This document shows, one piece after another, positions 9,008 through 16,956 of a stretch of 64,000 nt of DNA; positions within the stretch are counted from its first letter, which is position 1; every line of letters starts with the position of its first letter. The translations under genes were made by a program, and so were the position numbers. The notes beneath the pieces are model-generated. The model did not search any database and was not told where the DNA came from. It was given only the letters and a program-made list of their open reading frames with translations. The DNA is from Aquilonibacter sp963703325 (GTDB taxonomy: Bacteria; Vulcanimicrobiota; Vulcanimicrobiia; Vulcanimicrobiales; Vulcanimicrobiaceae): positions 2,170,001-2,234,000 of the forward strand of contig OY969805.1 in assembly GCA_963703325.1 (NCBI GenBank), in the 5' to 3' direction.

Positions 9008-9382
9008 ATGATGCAGCCGTGGACTTGCCGGATCACGCACGCGGACGGGAAAGCCGTGGCGAGCTCCCGCCACGCGTTCGCCCAAGCGTTGCGCGATGCC
9101 GGTCACAGCGAAGCCGATGTGCAAACGGCCGTCATGATTTTCGGCGAGCTCATTGCCAACGCGTGCGAGCATGGGAAGATCCCCGTCGACATTCATCTGC
9201 GTCCGCACAAGAATCGGCTCGTTCTGGAAGTGCTCGATTCAGGAATGGACATCGCACGCCCGGCCAAGCGCGATCCCGCTTCGCTCCGTGGGCGTGGATT
9301 TGAGATCATCGAACGTCTCGGCGGCGTCATTCAGATTCTGCCACGGCCCCGATCGCGGGTGAGCGTAACGCTCCCGCTCTAG
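9008..9382 (+). CDS. RsbW-like histidine-kinase-type ATPase (anti-sigma kinase)
   Basis: A 124-residue GHKL ATPase domain without a dimerisation or membrane region. The N-box FGELIANACEHG, the G1 box VLDSG and the G2 box RGRGFEII are present. Such proteins phosphorylate STAS antagonists and bind a sigma factor or another target. It follows the phosphatase by 3 bases and completes the switch. No sigma factor is encoded nearby, so the target is unknown. The start is ATG 9008; ATG 9011 or TTG 9005 are equally close. Confidence 0.85.
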   Translation: MMQPWTCRITHADGKAVASSRHAFAQALRDAGHSEADVQTAVMIFGELIANACEHGKIPVDIHLRPHKNRLVLEVLDSGMDIARPAKRDPASLRGRGFEIIERLGGVIQILPRPRSRVSVTLPL

Positions 9383-9383
9383 T

Positions 9384-9962
9384 GTGTCACGGCAGCTCGG
9401 CTTCTTCGAGAACGACGCGCGCGTCATCGTCGACGACGAGAGCGGATCGATCGTTTACTATCCTGCCGCGCTGACGCCGGAGCAAGCTACGCGGGTTTTT
9501 GCGGACTTGCATGAGGCGGCTCCGTGGCGCAGCGAGCGGCGCATGATGTACGATCGCGAGGTCGATGTGCCGCGGCTCGTCGCCCGAATGCCGATCGACG
9601 GAGAATTGCCGCAGTCCCTCGCCGACATCGTGCCGATCGTCGAGCAGCTTTCAGGTACGCGGTTCACGACCGTCGGTATGAATCTCTATCGCGATGGTCA
9701 CGATAGCGTCGCACCGCATAACGACCATCTCTCGGAACTTATTGCGGGCGAACCGATCGCTCTCGTCTCACTCGGTGCGTCACGGCGCATGACGATACGC
9801 AGCAAGACCAAGCCGCGCCGCATCTTCGATCTCGATCTCGAACCGGGAAGTCTCCTCGTGATGTCGTACCAAACCCAACGGACCTACGACCACGGCATTC
9901 CAAAAACGAACGATGCAGTCGGGCCGCGCATCAGCCTCGCGTTTCGCGTGCGTCTGGACTAG
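9384..9962 (+). CDS. AlkB-like 2-oxoglutarate/Fe(II) dioxygenase
   Basis: A 192-residue member of the AlkB family, which repairs alkylated nucleic-acid bases by oxidative demethylation. Visible signature: NLYRDGHDSVAPHNDH, in which H112 and D114 form the HxD iron site; the distal iron ligand H170 (YDHGIPK); and R182 and R188 in PRISLAFRVR, which bind 2-oxoglutarate. It begins at GTG 9384, one base after the ATPase stop, so it may be cotranscribed with the partner-switching genes. That would put alkylation repair under stress control, but this is inference from spacing only. Confidence 0.9.
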   Translation: MSRQLGFFENDARVIVDDESGSIVYYPAALTPEQATRVFADLHEAAPWRSERRMMYDREVDVPRLVARMPIDGELPQSLADIVPIVEQLSGTRFTTVGMNLYRDGHDSVAPHNDHLSELIAGEPIALVSLGASRRMTIRSKTKPRRIFDLDLEPGSLLVMSYQTQRTYDHGIPKTNDAVGPRISLAFRVRLD

Positions 9963-9979
9963 AGCGAAAGGAGCTTTCG

Positions 9980-10225
9980 ATGAGCAATGTGGTTACTTTG
10001 AGTTTCGCGAAAGACATCCGGCCGATGTTTACCGACTTGGACGTGGCGCACATGAAGCCGTTCGGACTGGATTTATCCGATGCGAGCAGCGTGAAGACGC
10101 ACGCGGATGCGATCTACGGCGCGGTGAGTTCGGGAACGATGCCGCCGCCGAGTGCGGGCGAGCGTTGGAGCGCCCAGATGTGCGCAACGTTCAAGGCGTG
10201 GCAGCAGCAGGGCTGCCCACCATAG
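9980..10225 (+). CDS. Hypothetical 81-residue protein with DIRPMF motif
   Basis: Begins at ATG 9980 behind a strong AAAGGAG site. The N-terminal VTLSFAKDIRPMF segment resembles the opening of some cytochrome-c-like domains (F..DI.P.F), and TMPPPSAGERWS near the C-terminus also fits. No CxxCH haem-binding motif is present, however; the two cysteines (near residues 68 and 79) are far apart. So this may be a haem-less relative or just a resemblance. It follows the AlkB gene by 17 bases and converges on the MerR gene. Confidence 0.6.
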   Translation: MSNVVTLSFAKDIRPMFTDLDVAHMKPFGLDLSDASSVKTHADAIYGAVSSGTMPPPSAGERWSAQMCATFKAWQQQGCPP

Positions 10226-10229
10226 CGCT

Positions 10230-11159
10230 CTAGACGCTTACCGCCGCGCGCGGACGAGCCTTGGCTGCTGCACCCCGGGCCAACGCTGCCGCAAATTCAC
10301 GCAGGGATTGCGTCGGGTGCAGCCCCTTGATCGCGCGCAGGCCGGGACCGCCAACGAAGAGCGCTGTGGACGGCATCGCGTGTGCGATCTGAGCGATCAG
10401 GCGCGCCGCGTCATGACTCTCAATGCCGGCATAAATGCCCACGCCACACGCGGAGAGTGCGCGCGAGAGTTGCACGATTTGATGGGTCGAAATCTCCGTT
10501 CCCGCGAAAATGCCATGATAGCCGAATTCGCTCGCCGCGAGTGCGGCGAGCAACGGCGGCGTCGAATGTTTTTCGCCCGGAAGCGTGACGAAGATCATCA
10601 CCGCAGCCGCCGACGGCTGCTCGTACTTCCCAAACAGAATGGCGGCAACAAAACGCAGCGATTCGCACAACAGCAGATGTTGTGCCGCGGCCGCGTCGCC
10701 GTCGCGTGCACCGATCGTGATCTCGCTCATTACCGGCGCGATCACGTCGTCCGCGAACTCGACCGCACTTCGCGTGAGCGCTACGGTGCATAGATCGTGT
10801 GACAATCCTCGCGCATCCATCGCGCGTACTCGACGCAAAAGCCGCTCGATTGCGGTGTCGTCGGTATCGCCGTTCACATGTTCGGCACGTACGGCAACCT
10901 GCAGCTCCGCGTCGCTCAGCAACGCGATATGCGAGATCGACTCGCCTCCTTCAACCGCGGCTTTGAGCAACACGAGCCGCGCGACGTCGTCAGGTGAGAA
11001 CAATCGCTGGCCGCCTGCAGCGCGCGCCGGCTTTACTGCGCCGTAGCGTTTCTCCCAAGCGCGAATCGTGTCGACGGAGAGATTGGTCAGCCGGGAAACC
11101 GAGTGAATCGGCAATGTTGCGCGACACCTCAGTGGTGTTGTTGGGCGCGTCTTCATCAT
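10230..11159 (-). CDS. MerR-family regulator with cobalamin-binding-type domain (CarH/LitR-like)
   Basis: 309 residues. The N-terminal MerR helix-turn-helix (residues about 15-85: HSVSRLTNLSVDTIRAWEKRYG, then GGQRLFSPDDVARL) is followed by a helical bundle and a Rossmann-like B12-binding region. The cobalamin motif, normally ExHxxG, reads GEKHSTPP: the histidine is kept but the following glycine is proline, so adenosylcobalamin binding is uncertain. Relatives use light-sensitive B12 to control carotenoid or stress genes. The ATG at 11159 was chosen because coding resemblance begins there; a much longer frame upstream runs antisense to the sulfite-oxidase-like gene. It is divergent from that gene, and its own target could lie in the 228-bp gap between them. 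Confidence 0.85.
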   Translation of the reverse strand: MMKTRPTTPLRCRATLPIHSVSRLTNLSVDTIRAWEKRYGAVKPARAAGGQRLFSPDDVARLVLLKAAVEGGESISHIALLSDAELQVAVRAEHVNGDTDDTAIERLLRRVRAMDARGLSHDLCTVALTRSAVEFADDVIAPVMSEITIGARDGDAAAAQHLLLCESLRFVAAILFGKYEQPSAAAVMIFVTLPGEKHSTPPLLAALAASEFGYHGIFAGTEISTHQIVQLSRALSACGVGIYAGIESHDAARLIAQIAHAMPSTALFVGGPGLRAIKGLHPTQSLREFAAALARGAAAKARPRAAVSV

Positions 11160-11387
11160 AATACGATGCCCCGGGAAACTGGTTTTTCGAGAAAGCTTCC
11201 TGGGCGCAACATAAAGTCCTAGAACGCCGGTCATCTTTTTTCGCGCCGAGCAATATACTGGGCGCAGCGACGATAAACAGGTGCTCTTGCTAATGGACAG
11301 GGCGGCCGGTCGCGGCCAATGATGTGGCACACGACCATGGGTCTCACCGAAAAGAACCGTGCATGACGGCGGCAAACACCACGCGAT

Positions 11388-11999
11388 ATGAGCGATGAGA
11401 AGGTCGTCTCGCGCGGCTTTACCGGCCGCCGCTCCGCCGAGACGTCGAAGCTTCCGCCGGGGCAATATCTGACCCAGGACTTTCCCGTGCTTTCCGCCAC
11501 GCCGACGCCGCGCATTCCGCTCGACGGCTGGGAATTCACGGTGACGACGGAAGACGGCGCGGTGGCGCGACGCTGGAATTGGCAAGCGTTTCGCGCGCTG
11601 CCCACCGTGGCAATCACCACCGACATTCACTGTGTGACGCGCTGGTCGAAGTTCGACACGATGTGGGAGGGCGTGGCGATCGACACGCTGCTCGACGGCG
11701 TGCAAAGCACTGCGATGTACGCCATGGCCCATTCCTATGGCGGCTATACGACGAACGTGCCACTCGCCGATCTCCGCAATGGAAAAGCGTGGGTGGCGTT
11801 TCGTTACGGCGGCAAAGAACTCGAGCCCGAACACGGCGGACCCGCGCGGCTGCTGGTTCCGCATCTCTACTTTTGGAAGAGCGCGAAATGGCTAAACGGC
11901 CTGACGCTCATGCCGAACGACGAGCCGGGTTTCTGGGAGCGGCTCGGCTATAACATGTATGGCGACCCGTGGCGGGAACAGCGATACACGGGGGATTAG
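11388..11999 (+). CDS. Sulfite-oxidase-like molybdopterin oxidoreductase
   Basis: A 203-residue cytoplasmic protein of the oxidoreductase molybdopterin-binding family. The segment TDIHCVTRWSKFDTMWEG contains the conserved cysteine that ligates molybdenum, and HGGPARLLVPHLYFWKSAKW is the family's substrate/cofactor loop. There is no signal peptide or haem domain. It overlaps the downstream flavin reductase gene by 31 bp, a pairing expected for an enzyme that receives electrons from NAD(P)H. Substrate unknown; relatives reduce or oxidise small S- or N-oxides. Confidence 0.88.
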   Translation: MSDEKVVSRGFTGRRSAETSKLPPGQYLTQDFPVLSATPTPRIPLDGWEFTVTTEDGAVARRWNWQAFRALPTVAITTDIHCVTRWSKFDTMWEGVAIDTLLDGVQSTAMYAMAHSYGGYTTNVPLADLRNGKAWVAFRYGGKELEPEHGGPARLLVPHLYFWKSAKWLNGLTLMPNDEPGFWERLGYNMYGDPWREQRYTGD

Positions 12000-12727
12000 T
12001 CTGGCGTGTCGGCACGCTGGTCGAACGGCGACGCGAAACCGCGACCGCACTCACGCTCGTACTCGACGTTCCCGATTGGCCCGGTCACGACGCGGGACAG
12101 CACGTCGACGTCCGGCTTACCGCGCCCGACGGCTATAGCGCGGTGCGCTCGTATTCCATCGCGAGCGCCGCGCAAGAAAAGCGTCTCGAACTGACGATCG
12201 AAGAGCTCGCGGACGGCGAAGTCTCGCCCTATCTCGCCGAAACGGCCGCTCCCGGCGATCCGCTCGAGATTCGCGGACCGATCGGCGGATGGTTCGTCTG
12301 GCGTCCGGCGCAAACCGAGCCCGTGCAACTGATTGCCGGCGGCTCGGGCATCGTGCCGCTGATGGCCATGATTCGCACGCGCGCGCAAGCAGGTAGTGCC
12401 GCCCCGTTTCGATTGCTCTATTCCGTCCGTTCGCCACAAGCGATCATCTATGAAAACGAACTCGAGCGGCGCGTCAACGACGACGCCAATTTCGGGATCA
12501 TGTTCGCGTATACGCGAAGCGTCCCCGACGGCTGGCCGCGAGCACCGCAGCGCATCGACGCGACCACAGTTATGGAGGCCGCGTTCGCGCCGGCGCTGCG
12601 ACCGTCGTGCTACGTCTGCGGACCGACGCCGTTCGTCGAAGCGGCGGCGAATCTGCTGATTGCCGCCGGACACGACGCGGACCGAATCAAAACCGAACGC
12701 TTCGGTCCGACCGCGGGCGGATCCTAA
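11969..12727 (+). CDS. Ferredoxin-NADP reductase-type FAD oxidoreductase
   Basis: 252 residues without an iron-sulfur domain. The FAD-binding barrel has RSYSIAS (RxYS motif), the NAD(P) domain has GGSGIVPLMAM, and the C-terminus has CGPTPFVEAA. It should pass electrons from NAD(P)H through FAD to the overlapping molybdopterin protein. The start GTG 11969 overlaps the end of that gene by 31 bp; it gives a short leader before VWRVGTLVERR, the usual first strand. A later start is possible. Confidence 0.88.
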   Translation: MAGTAIHGGLVWRVGTLVERRRETATALTLVLDVPDWPGHDAGQHVDVRLTAPDGYSAVRSYSIASAAQEKRLELTIEELADGEVSPYLAETAAPGDPLEIRGPIGGWFVWRPAQTEPVQLIAGGSGIVPLMAMIRTRAQAGSAAPFRLLYSVRSPQAIIYENELERRVNDDANFGIMFAYTRSVPDGWPRAPQRIDATTVMEAAFAPALRPSCYVCGPTPFVEAAANLLIAAGHDADRIKTERFGPTAGGS

Positions 12728-12731
12728 GCGC

Positions 12732-13955
12732 TTAGCGGCGGCGGCGGCGCGACTGGTAGACGACGCGCGGCTTGGGCGCGACGGCCGGCACTTCGGGAAA
12801 GAGCGGGTTGATCTCGCGCGCCAGCGGGCGGCCGATGATGTACTCGATCTTTCGAATCAGCGGCTCTTCGTCCGAAGCGACAAAGGTGATCGCGTCGCCG
12901 GCGGTTTTCGCCCGCGCGGTGCGGCCGATGCGATGCACATAGTCTTCGGCAACCAGCGGCACGTCGAAGTTCACAACGTGTCCGAGTTTGGCGACGTCGA
13001 TGCCGCGCGCCGCAATGTCGGTTGCCACGAGCACGCGGCACTTGCCCTTCTTGAGGTTCTCGAGCGCGCGCGTTCGCTGCGCTTGCGTGCGGTCTCCGTG
13101 AATCACGTCGGTCGGGATGTTGCTCTTGGCGAGCGCGGCGGCGAGGCGATTGGCGCGGTGCTTCGTGCGCGTAAACGCAATGGCAGTGTAGATGTTGTTG
13201 TCTTTGAGCAGTTCAAGGAACAGATCGGTCTTATGTTCCTGGGGGACGGCGTAGAGCCGCTGGGTGAGTAGTTCGATCGGCGCATGAACGGCCGTGAGCT
13301 CGACGCGCGCCGGATCCTTGAGCATGTCGCGCACGAGTGCCGAGATCGCCGGAGGCAGCGTTGCGGAGAAGAAGAGCGTCTGGCGCTGCGCCGGAATCTT
13401 TTCGAGAATGCGCCGTACTGACGGCAGAAAACCCATGTCCAGCATGCGATCGGCTTCGTCGAGCACGACGGTGGTGACGTGGCTGAGGCGCGCGTTGCCG
13501 CTGCGCATATGATCCATAAATCGTCCGGGCGTCGCGACGATGATCTCGGTTCCGCGTTTGAAGGCGGCGAGTTGCTGGCCGAAGCCGACGCCGCCGTACA
13601 CCGCGGCTACGCGAACCGTCGTGTGACGGGCGAGCGCGGTGAGATGCTCGGCGATTTGTTCTGCGAGTTCGCGGGTCGGAGCCAGGATCAATGCCTGGGT
13701 CTTGCCGCGCGGCTGGTCCATGAGCCGATTGAGAATCGGAAGTCCGAAGGCGGCCGTTTTGCCGCTGCCGGTCTGGGCACTCGCGAGGACGTCGCGGCCT
13801 TCCAGTGCCGGCGGGATCGCGAGCTTCTGAATCGGGGTCGGTTCGGTGAAATGAAGGTCGCGCAGGGCGCGCAAAAGCTCAGGCTTCAAGCCGAGCTGTT
13901 CGAAATTTGAAATGATAAAACGTCTTTCAGGTGTGCGCAATTCGATCGCTAACAC
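12732..13955 (-). CDS. rhlE: DEAD-box RNA helicase, RhlE type
   Basis: About 407 residues. Ordered motifs: F-x-Q-LGL and EPTPIQ (Q motif), AQTGSGKTAAF (Walker A), PTRELAEQI, VATPGRFMDHM, DEAD, SAT, then ARGIDV and HRIGRTAR in the second RecA domain. The C-terminus ends in a short basic tail of arginines, as in RhlE-like helicases that help ribosome assembly and mRNA turnover. The start is uncertain: GTG 13955 or TTG 13940 give the normal lead into NFEQLGL, while the longer frame to 14111 enters the rcnR promoter. Single gene, convergent with the flavin reductase. Confidence 0.92.
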   Translation of the reverse strand: MLAIELRTPERRFIISNFEQLGLKPELLRALRDLHFTEPTPIQKLAIPPALEGRDVLASAQTGSGKTAAFGLPILNRLMDQPRGKTQALILAPTRELAEQIAEHLTALARHTTVRVAAVYGGVGFGQQLAAFKRGTEIIVATPGRFMDHMRSGNARLSHVTTVVLDEADRMLDMGFLPSVRRILEKIPAQRQTLFFSATLPPAISALVRDMLKDPARVELTAVHAPIELLTQRLYAVPQEHKTDLFLELLKDNNIYTAIAFTRTKHRANRLAAALAKSNIPTDVIHGDRTQAQRTRALENLKKGKCRVLVATDIAARGIDVAKLGHVVNFDVPLVAEDYVHRIGRTARAKTAGDAITFVASDEEPLIRKIEYIIGRPLAREINPLFPEVPAVAPKPRVVYQSRRRRR

Positions 13956-14055
13956 CGAAAGATTCGCGCGGAGGGGGTCGCAGCAGTATTGCACGCCAAG
14001 GGGACGGTCGTCAAGCGCCTTTGCCGCAGGTACCGGATCCTGACGCCGGGATAAT

Positions 14056-14072
14056 ATACCCAGGTAGGGTAT
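14056..14072 (+). promoter_or_regulatory. Putative RcnR-type operator
   Basis: The 17-bp ATACCCAGGTAGGGTAT is an inverted repeat with 6-bp arms (ATACCC/GGGTAT) and a 5-bp centre, overlapping a -10-like TAATAT at 14052-14057 and ending 26 bp before the regulator start. RcnR/CsoR family sites typically have C/G tracts flanked by A/T repeats, which this matches in style. Confidence 0.55.
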
Positions 14073-14098
14073 TGAGTGAGCCCCGCTAATCCAGCGGC

Positions 14099-14377
14099 AT
14101 GAGCCACACAATCCGAAAAAAAGACAAACTGCTCGCTCGCGTGCGACGCATCGTGGGACAGATGGAGGCGGTCGTTCGGGCGCTCGAGGCCCAGGCGGAG
14201 TGCGGCGAGGTCCTCCAGCGGATCGTGGCGGCGCGCGGTGCGATGAACGGCCTGATGTCCGAGGTGCTCGAGGACCACGTGCGCCAGCATGTGCTCGATC
14301 CGCGCTCGATCAAGGCTGCCGATCGCGAGCGATTCGCCGATGACCTTACCAGCCTCGTGCGCACCTATCTGAAGTGA
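14099..14377 (+). CDS. RcnR/FrmR/CsoR-family metal-sensing repressor
   Basis: A 92-residue all-helical repressor of the CsoR/RcnR family. Residues H3, C35, H60 and H64 are all in place (MSH, AECGEV, EDHVRQH), which is the nickel/cobalt ligand set known from RcnR, rather than the Cys-His-Cys set of copper-sensing CsoR. It should repress its own operon until it binds Ni or Co. The stop TGA overlaps the start of the downstream exporter (GTGATG), and a palindromic operator lies upstream. A formaldehyde-sensing FrmR role is less likely given the neighbour. Confidence 0.9.
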   Translation: MSHTIRKKDKLLARVRRIVGQMEAVVRALEAQAECGEVLQRIVAARGAMNGLMSEVLEDHVRQHVLDPRSIKAADRERFADDLTSLVRTYLK

Positions 14378-15009
14378 TGTCGCAGCAGGCGCTGCTTCTC
14401 GTGCTCGCGGTAATTGCCGTCGGCGTCTTGCACACGCTCGTGCCCGATCACTGGGTTCCGATCACGTTGCTTGCGCGCACCCGTCATTGGACGCGCGCGC
14501 AAACCGCACGCGCTGCCTTTGGTGCAGGGCTCGGGCATACGCTTTCGACGCTTGCAATCGGTCTTCTCGTATGGGGCGCCGGCGTCGCGTTCGCGGCGCG
14601 CTTCGGCAATCTCGTTTCGATCCTCTCGAGCGTGGCGTTGATCGCCTTCGGAGCCTGGATCGCGATCGGCGCCTGCCGCGAGTTGCGTACTCATCCCGGC
14701 GACGACCATGACGAACCCGAACGCCATTCAGCTGGAGCGCGGACCTCGCTGATGCTGATCCTCGGATCATCCCCGATGGTGGAGGGCATTCCGGTGTTCT
14801 TCGCGGCCGCGAAATTCGGTGCGGGCCTCATCGCGTTGATGTCGCTGTGCTTCGCGGTGAGTACGATCGCGACGTACGTGGCCCTGTGCACGATCTCGCG
14901 CTCCGCGCTCGAACGCCTCCACCTTGGACCGCTCGAACGCTACGGCGAGGTCCTCAGCGGCGCGGTGATCATGCTGGTGGGGATCGTCTTCATCCTGCCG
15001 AAGACCTAA
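14377..15009 (+). CDS. NicO/RcnA-like nickel-cobalt efflux membrane protein
   Basis: 210 residues with about six transmembrane helices. The first helix carries the family signature H-x5-DH (VLHTLVPDHWVPI). A histidine/acid-rich cytoplasmic loop (GDDHDEPERH) follows the third helix, a usual feature of metal exporters in this family. It is translationally coupled to the RcnR-like repressor, so it very likely exports the metal that the repressor senses, predicted to be Ni(II) or Co(II). Confidence 0.85.
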   Translation: MSQQALLLVLAVIAVGVLHTLVPDHWVPITLLARTRHWTRAQTARAAFGAGLGHTLSTLAIGLLVWGAGVAFAARFGNLVSILSSVALIAFGAWIAIGACRELRTHPGDDHDEPERHSAGARTSLMLILGSSPMVEGIPVFFAAAKFGAGLIALMSLCFAVSTIATYVALCTISRSALERLHLGPLERYGEVLSGAVIMLVGIVFILPKT

Positions 15010-15012
15010 GGG

Positions 15013-15192
15013 ATGGCCTTAAATGCGGTGACCATTTCGGTTGCCTGGGCACTGGATCAATACCGGCAGGTCTTGCAGGCAGTGAATGCGCGCAAGGGCG
15101 CCGGCTTCACGCGTCTGCCGCAAGATCCGCCCGACGTCGTGCGCTACTTTCGCGCGATCGGCGTCGGACGGAACATCGACATCTACGCGTAG
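15013..15192 (+). CDS. Small 59-residue protein, function unknown
   Basis: ATG 15013 to TAG 15190-15192 encodes 59 residues (MALNAVTISVAWALDQYRQ ... ending GRNIDIYA). Codon choice (GCG, CGC, GTC, CTG) matches neighbouring genes and the sequence looks protein-like: an amphipathic helix followed by a PxDVVRYF region. AAGGG directly abuts the ATG, so GTG 15028 may be the real start. It lies 3 bases after the nickel exporter and its last 10 bases overlap the end of the convergent symporter gene. No family recognised. Confidence 0.5.
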   Translation: MALNAVTISVAWALDQYRQVLQAVNARKGAGFTRLPQDPPDVVRYFRAIGVGRNIDIYA

Positions 15193-16688
15193 TCTGCGGC
15201 GCGCGTCGCGTCGCTGCCGGCTGCTGTGCTGCCCGCCGCGTTAAAGAGCGGCGTCGCAACGATCGATACGATCAAGTTGAGCAAGAGCGCATAGAACGGT
15301 CCGTAGCCCACGAGCGTCCCGCCGAAGAGATGCAACGGAAATGCGGCGGTGAAGTTCGTTTGAATGGCCATGTAGGTGCCGGCGATGATGCCGACGGCCC
15401 AACCCAGCAAGAGCGCCTTTGGATTGAACCAGCGCGTGAAGAGTCCGATGACGAACGCCGGAAACGTCTGCAGGATCCAGGCGCCGCCGAGGAACTGAAA
15501 ACCGATTGCGTACTGCGGCGTGATGAAGATGACGAAGAGCAGCGCGAAGAGACAAATCACCAGCGTGAGAATCTTCGCCGTCCTCGTCTCGAGCGCGTCA
15601 CGTTGCGCCGAGAACTGCCGGAAGATATTGCTGGCAAAGAGGTTCGCGCCGCCGATCGCCATGATCGCCGCCGGAACCAGCGCGCCGATCACGATCGCTG
15701 CGTACGCGACGCCGGCAAACCAGTCGGGGAAGATCTGCGCAAAGAGCATCGGGACGACTTGTTGCGGATTCGTGGTTTTGATGCCGGCCGCGAGTCCGGC
15801 ATAGCCGAGCAGCGCGAGGAAACCGAGCATCAGGGAGTAGATCGGCAACAGCGCCATGTTACGCCGCACGACCGTCCGGCTCTTCGCTGCGAGCATCGAT
15901 GTGATCGAGTGGGGATAGATGAAGAGCGCGAGCGCCGATCCGAGCGCCAGCGTTCCATACGCGAAGTACGACGGCGGCGGGAGGAGCAACGTGGCCGGCT
16001 TGGGTTTGGCCGCGAGCGCTTTGCCGGCCGCGTCGAAGATGCCGGCCCATCCGCCGAACATGTGCGTGATCGCGATGACCGCGCAGATGATCGTCAGGTA
16101 GATCAACGTGTCCTTGATGAACGCAATGAGTGCCGGTGCGCGCAAACCGCTGGTATAGGTATAGGCGGCAAGCAACACAAATGCGATTGCGAGTGCAAGC
16201 GTTCCGCCGCCGGCTGCGAAGACGCCGCCGAGCTGCAGAAAAACGACTTTCATGCCCACGAGCTGTAAGGCGATGTACGGGAGCACGGCGATGACGCCGG
16301 TCACCGCCATCGCGAGTTCGAGCCACCGATCGCCGAAGCGGTCTCGTACGAAGTCCGCAGCCGTAATGTAGCCGCGGTTGCTCGCCACACTCCAGAATCG
16401 CGTGAGCACCAGAATCCCGAAGGGATACGCGACGATCGTGTACGGCAAGGCGAAAAATGCTACTGGTCCTGCGGCATAAGCGAGCGCCGGAACGGCAATA
16501 AACGTGTAGGCGGTGTAGAGATCGCCGCCGATCAGGAACCACGAGATGATCGTGCCGAAGCTGCGGCCGCCGAGCGCCCACTCATCCATGTTTGCAAGTG
16601 AGCCGGCCGGGCGCCAGCGGGCCGCGGCAAAGCCGAGCACGGTGACGGCGAGCACGAGAACGATGAGGATGATCGAACTAGCGGGCAT
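15183..16688 (-). CDS. Sodium:solute symporter (SSS family, monocarboxylate-permease-like)
   Basis: 501 residues, about thirteen transmembrane helices. The N-terminal region WALGGRSFGTIISWFLIGGDLYTAYTF, taken in parts (WALGGRSFG; GGDLYTAYTF), and the GYITAADFVRDRFGDRW loop are typical of the SSS family branch that takes up monocarboxylates such as pyruvate, lactate or acetate with sodium. It overlaps the upstream small membrane protein gene by 11 bp; that pairing (DUF3311 plus symporter) is characteristic of this branch. Substrate is not fixed by sequence alone. Confidence 0.9.
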   Translation of the reverse strand: MPASSIILIVLVLAVTVLGFAAARWRPAGSLANMDEWALGGRSFGTIISWFLIGGDLYTAYTFIAVPALAYAAGPVAFFALPYTIVAYPFGILVLTRFWSVASNRGYITAADFVRDRFGDRWLELAMAVTGVIAVLPYIALQLVGMKVVFLQLGGVFAAGGGTLALAIAFVLLAAYTYTSGLRAPALIAFIKDTLIYLTIICAVIAITHMFGGWAGIFDAAGKALAAKPKPATLLLPPPSYFAYGTLALGSALALFIYPHSITSMLAAKSRTVVRRNMALLPIYSLMLGFLALLGYAGLAAGIKTTNPQQVVPMLFAQIFPDWFAGVAYAAIVIGALVPAAIMAIGGANLFASNIFRQFSAQRDALETRTAKILTLVICLFALLFVIFITPQYAIGFQFLGGAWILQTFPAFVIGLFTRWFNPKALLLGWAVGIIAGTYMAIQTNFTAAFPLHLFGGTLVGYGPFYALLLNLIVSIVATPLFNAAGSTAAGSDATRAADYA

Positions 16689-16881
16689 TCGACTCTCCTC
16701 CGCGCATGATGGTGATGTAGATCGCGAGCAGGATGCCCGAGCCGATCGTCCATGCTAATTGATACCAATAGAAGAACGGCATCCCGAAGAGCGGCGGATC
16801 GAGCTTGTTATAAAGCTGAGGAAACAGCGTCGCTACAAACGGAATGAGTAAGAGGAGATTCCACCAAGCGTTTCGTTTCAT
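16678..16881 (-). CDS. DUF3311-family small membrane protein
   Basis: 67 residues with two transmembrane helices (LLLLIPFVATLFPQLY and a second near YQLAWTIGSGILLAIYI) linked by a PPLFGMPFFYWYQ turn, which is the DUF3311 signature. These proteins accompany SSS symporters and may act as an accessory subunit. Its stop region overlaps the symporter start by 11 bp, so the two are made together. Confidence 0.88.
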   Translation of the reverse strand: MKRNAWWNLLLLIPFVATLFPQLYNKLDPPLFGMPFFYWYQLAWTIGSGILLAIYITIMRGGESNAR

Positions 16882-16956
16882 CCGGTCACATTGCGCGCGA
16901 ACCTGTGCCGCTCCCTGGAAGGCGGGCCGACCATCTGCTTGGTATCATAAATCGCA

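Noticed and set aside
10230..11864. A 544-residue extended regulator
   Set aside because: The extra 235 residues run antisense to the sulfite-oxidase-like gene and have arginine-rich, shadow-like composition.
14847..16268. A long plus-strand frame opposite the symporter gene
   Set aside because: Very high Arg/Glu/Asp content typical of an antisense shadow of a membrane-protein gene; no family resemblance.
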